From JAXDLH01 sp034666705 (GTDB lineage: Bacteria > Chloroflexota > UBA6077 > SHYK01), in contig JAXDLH010000274.1 in the NCBI GenBank assembly GCA_034666705.1, positions 1-6,077 of the forward strand: a stretch of DNA of 6,077 bases. The letters run 5' to 3'. The stretch's first letter is position 1, and every line of letters begins with the position of its first letter. This document shows, piece after piece, positions 5,065 through 6,077 of this stretch. The position numbers and the translations under genes are program-made. The notes below the pieces were generated by a model that ran no database searches, was not told the DNA's origin, and was given only the letters and a program-made list of their open reading frames with translations.

Positions 5065-6077
5065 GCCCGCGGGGCCCGTCGTCGGGCTTGCGATCACCAC
5101 CGGGGTGGGCGCTGCGATCGTTTGGATAGTGAAATCGATGCCGGTCGAATCACACACATGGTCGCCACCCTGCGGGTCAATCAACAGATAGATGAAGTCG
5201 CCCGGGCTCACCGAGACTGCGGCGAGATTGCTGCTGCCCGTCCCACTTGCGAACAGTTGCGAGCCGCCATTCGCATACGCGCCACTGGCAAGATCCGCGG
5301 CGCCGCGGGCAATGGTCCACGCAATGCCGTTGCCGCAAACGCCGTCGATGTCGGTAACGCCGCCGGTCACGCTCACCCAACCGGTAATGGGGCTCTTCCA
5401 ACCAAGGACTGCGAGCTGCGACGCGTTGGGGTGCATATTCAGGACGGCGTCGGGCCAGGTGATCGACGTGATGTGCTGGGTGTTGCCTGAACGGTTGATT
5501 TCGATGACCGGCAGCGCGCCACCGGCGGCAAGGTACCCTTCCACGCCGGCGACCCCCCCGATGTTCGTGGTGTAGGTGGGGAGCGGGCTATAGCTCGCAG
5601 GCGTGTGGGCGAGGCCACTCGCACCAAGGTACCACCAGACACCGGTGTTGCCAAAAATGTCGCGGCTGGGGTTCTCCTGGTTCGGTGCAATGCGGAATTG
5701 CTCGGCCGCATTCCAACGCCCGGCTGCGCCCGGCGTGGGCGTGCGGGTCTGGGTCGGCGTAAGCGTGCGAGTGCGTGTGGCCGTTGGCGTCCGGGTCGGC
5801 GTCGCACTGGCGGCGGGCGTGAGGGTCTGCGTCGGGGTCGGGGTGAGGGTCCAGGTCGGGACCAGCGTCTCAGTCGGCGACGGGCCCGCGGTTCGCGCGC
5901 TCTCCGGCGTGGCCGTGCTCTCCGGGGTGGCGGTGTCAGTCGCTAGGAGCGAGCCGGTCGGCGTTGGCGTGTCCGTGCCGGCCGGCGGATTCGTCGGCAG
6001 AATCGGCGGGTCAGTCGGGACCGCCCCCGTCGGGCTCGGCGTTGGCGCGAAGGTCGGCGGCGCCGCCGGGGTGCGCT
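4012..6077 (-). CDS. Modular, probably surface-exposed protein: Thr/Pro linker, beta-sandwich domain and seven-repeat RCC1 propeller (5' truncated by window edge)
   Basis: The frame stays open from the TAG at 4012-4014 to the right edge, giving 687 visible C-terminal residues; the true start is off window. The GTG at 5544 looks like a start but is internal, since upstream codons continue the same domain (WNAAEQF, GVWWYLG). Visible residues 1-118 are a Thr/Pro-rich low-complexity linker of TPTPT and TATPEST type. Residues about 121-319 form a beta-sandwich-like domain with hPNASQLAVLGW, DIDGVCGNGIAW, SPGDFIYLLIDP and HVCDSTGIDF; its two cysteines could pair. Residues 338-687 are seven RCC1 repeats, each with HSLAL, TVWAWG and GDGT-type motifs, a fold used elsewhere for binding. 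Unlike eukaryotic RCC1, nothing suggests a nucleotide-exchange role. The protein ends exactly at HHSLALQ, and the first repeat begins at VLFGWGDN. The two ends therefore look like halves of one blade closing the ring. Secretion is inferred from the linker; the signal peptide is not visible. Confidence 0.88.
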   Translation of the reverse strand, partial: RTPAAPPTFAPTPSPTGAVPTDPPILPTNPPAGTDTPTPTGSLLATDTATPESTATPESARTAGPSPTETLVPTWTLTPTPTQTLTPAASATPTRTPTATRTRTLTPTQTRTPTPGAAGRWNAAEQFRIAPNQENPSRDIFGNTGVWWYLGASGLAHTPASYSPLPTYTTNIGGVAGVEGYLAAGGALPVIEINRSGNTQHITSITWPDAVLNMHPNASQLAVLGWKSPITGWVSVTGGVTDIDGVCGNGIAWTIARGAADLASGAYANGGSQLFASGTGSSNLAAVSVSPGDFIYLLIDPQGGDHVCDSTGIDFTIQTIAAPTPVVIASPTTGPAGVLFGWGDNSAGALGDGTQVNRLTAVPVCTCSGLTSVIAIGGGPGDNQHSLAVKSDHTAWAWGDNGNGQLGDGTTNGRLTPAQISGLTGVNAVAAGGFHSLALKNDGTVWAWGSGTSGQIGDGGGSDRLTPVQVSGLSGVITIAAGQLHSLALRSDGTVWAWGDGFEGQVGDGSTSNHLTPVQVSGLTGVTAISVGAFHSLAVKSDGTVWAWGNNGNGEIGDGTAINRLIPVQVNGLSNVHLIAGGGNHSVALKADGTVWAWGAGDVGDGTTNDRSTPVQVNGLNGVVAIAAGEFHSLAIKSDHTVWAWGDNGHGQLGDGTPNTRLSPVQVAGLTGATSIAAGLHHSLALQ
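5121..5715 (-). other. Beta-sandwich domain between linker and propeller
   Basis: About 199 residues, beginning at WNAAEQFRIAPNQENPS and ending near DFTIQTI. The pattern is an N-terminal F..apNQ..NP....G..W.Y segment, then a MHPNA..LAVLGW strand, a WVSVTGG..DIDG turn, a GD-containing SPGDFIYLLIDP strand and a final CDSTGID strand. It resembles lectin-like or jelly-roll accessory modules seen in secreted proteins of environmental bacteria. I recognise the pattern but cannot name the Pfam family with certainty. Asp-rich turns (DIDG) suggest possible calcium binding; this is inference. Confidence 0.6.
5722..6077 (-). repeat. Thr/Pro-rich low-complexity linker coding region
   Basis: About 118 codons, mostly ACN and CCN with Ala, Glu, Ser and Arg, give runs such as TPTRTPTAT and TPESTATPES. 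On the plus strand this appears as imperfect GGCGT/GGGT repeats. Linkers of this kind join exposed domains in secreted proteins and are frequent in Chloroflexota. The region continues past the right edge. Confidence 0.85.

Overview
This is a GC-rich window, roughly two-thirds G+C by eye (not counted). It carries five protein-coding genes, two of them cut by the window edges, and I see no RNA gene, CRISPR array, insertion sequence or phage gene. The best lineage guess is a Chloroflexota-type bacterium. The reasons are a long Thr-Pro 'TPTPT' linker in an apparent surface protein, a family 5 solute-binding lipoprotein, and a GH28 enzyme of bacterial type in a high-GC background. This is inferred from gene style, not from a phylogenetic marker.

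Layout, left to right. (1) 1-675 (+) is the C-terminal part of a GH28 polygalacturonase-like glycosidase; its N-terminus lies off the left edge, and it ends in an odd cysteine-rich tail. (2) 804-2540 (+) is a complete family 5 ABC-transporter solute-binding lipoprotein with no permease or ATPase gene beside it. (3) 2548-2925 (-) is a small VOC/glyoxalase-fold protein that converges on the binding protein with only 7 bases between stops. Its likely promoter lies just upstream at 2967-2996. (4) 3194-3889 (+) is an AIM24-family protein, divergent from the VOC gene. (5) 4012-6077 (-) is a large modular protein that runs off the right edge. In protein order it has a Thr/Pro-rich linker, a beta-sandwich domain with conserved cysteines, and a seven-repeat RCC1 beta-propeller encoded by an almost exact 150-base DNA repeat.

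The GH28 enzyme and the binding protein are co-directional and 128 bases apart. They could form a degrade-and-import pair for plant-type polysaccharide, but the binding protein's ligand cannot be read from sequence. The other three genes change strand at each boundary and look like separate transcription units.

No wholly new system is evident. The most distinctive item is the modular RCC1 protein. Its reading frame stays open to the window edge, so the GTG at 5544 is an internal Val codon and not the true start. Its propeller appears circularly closed, with one shortened blade and one lengthened inter-blade segment.
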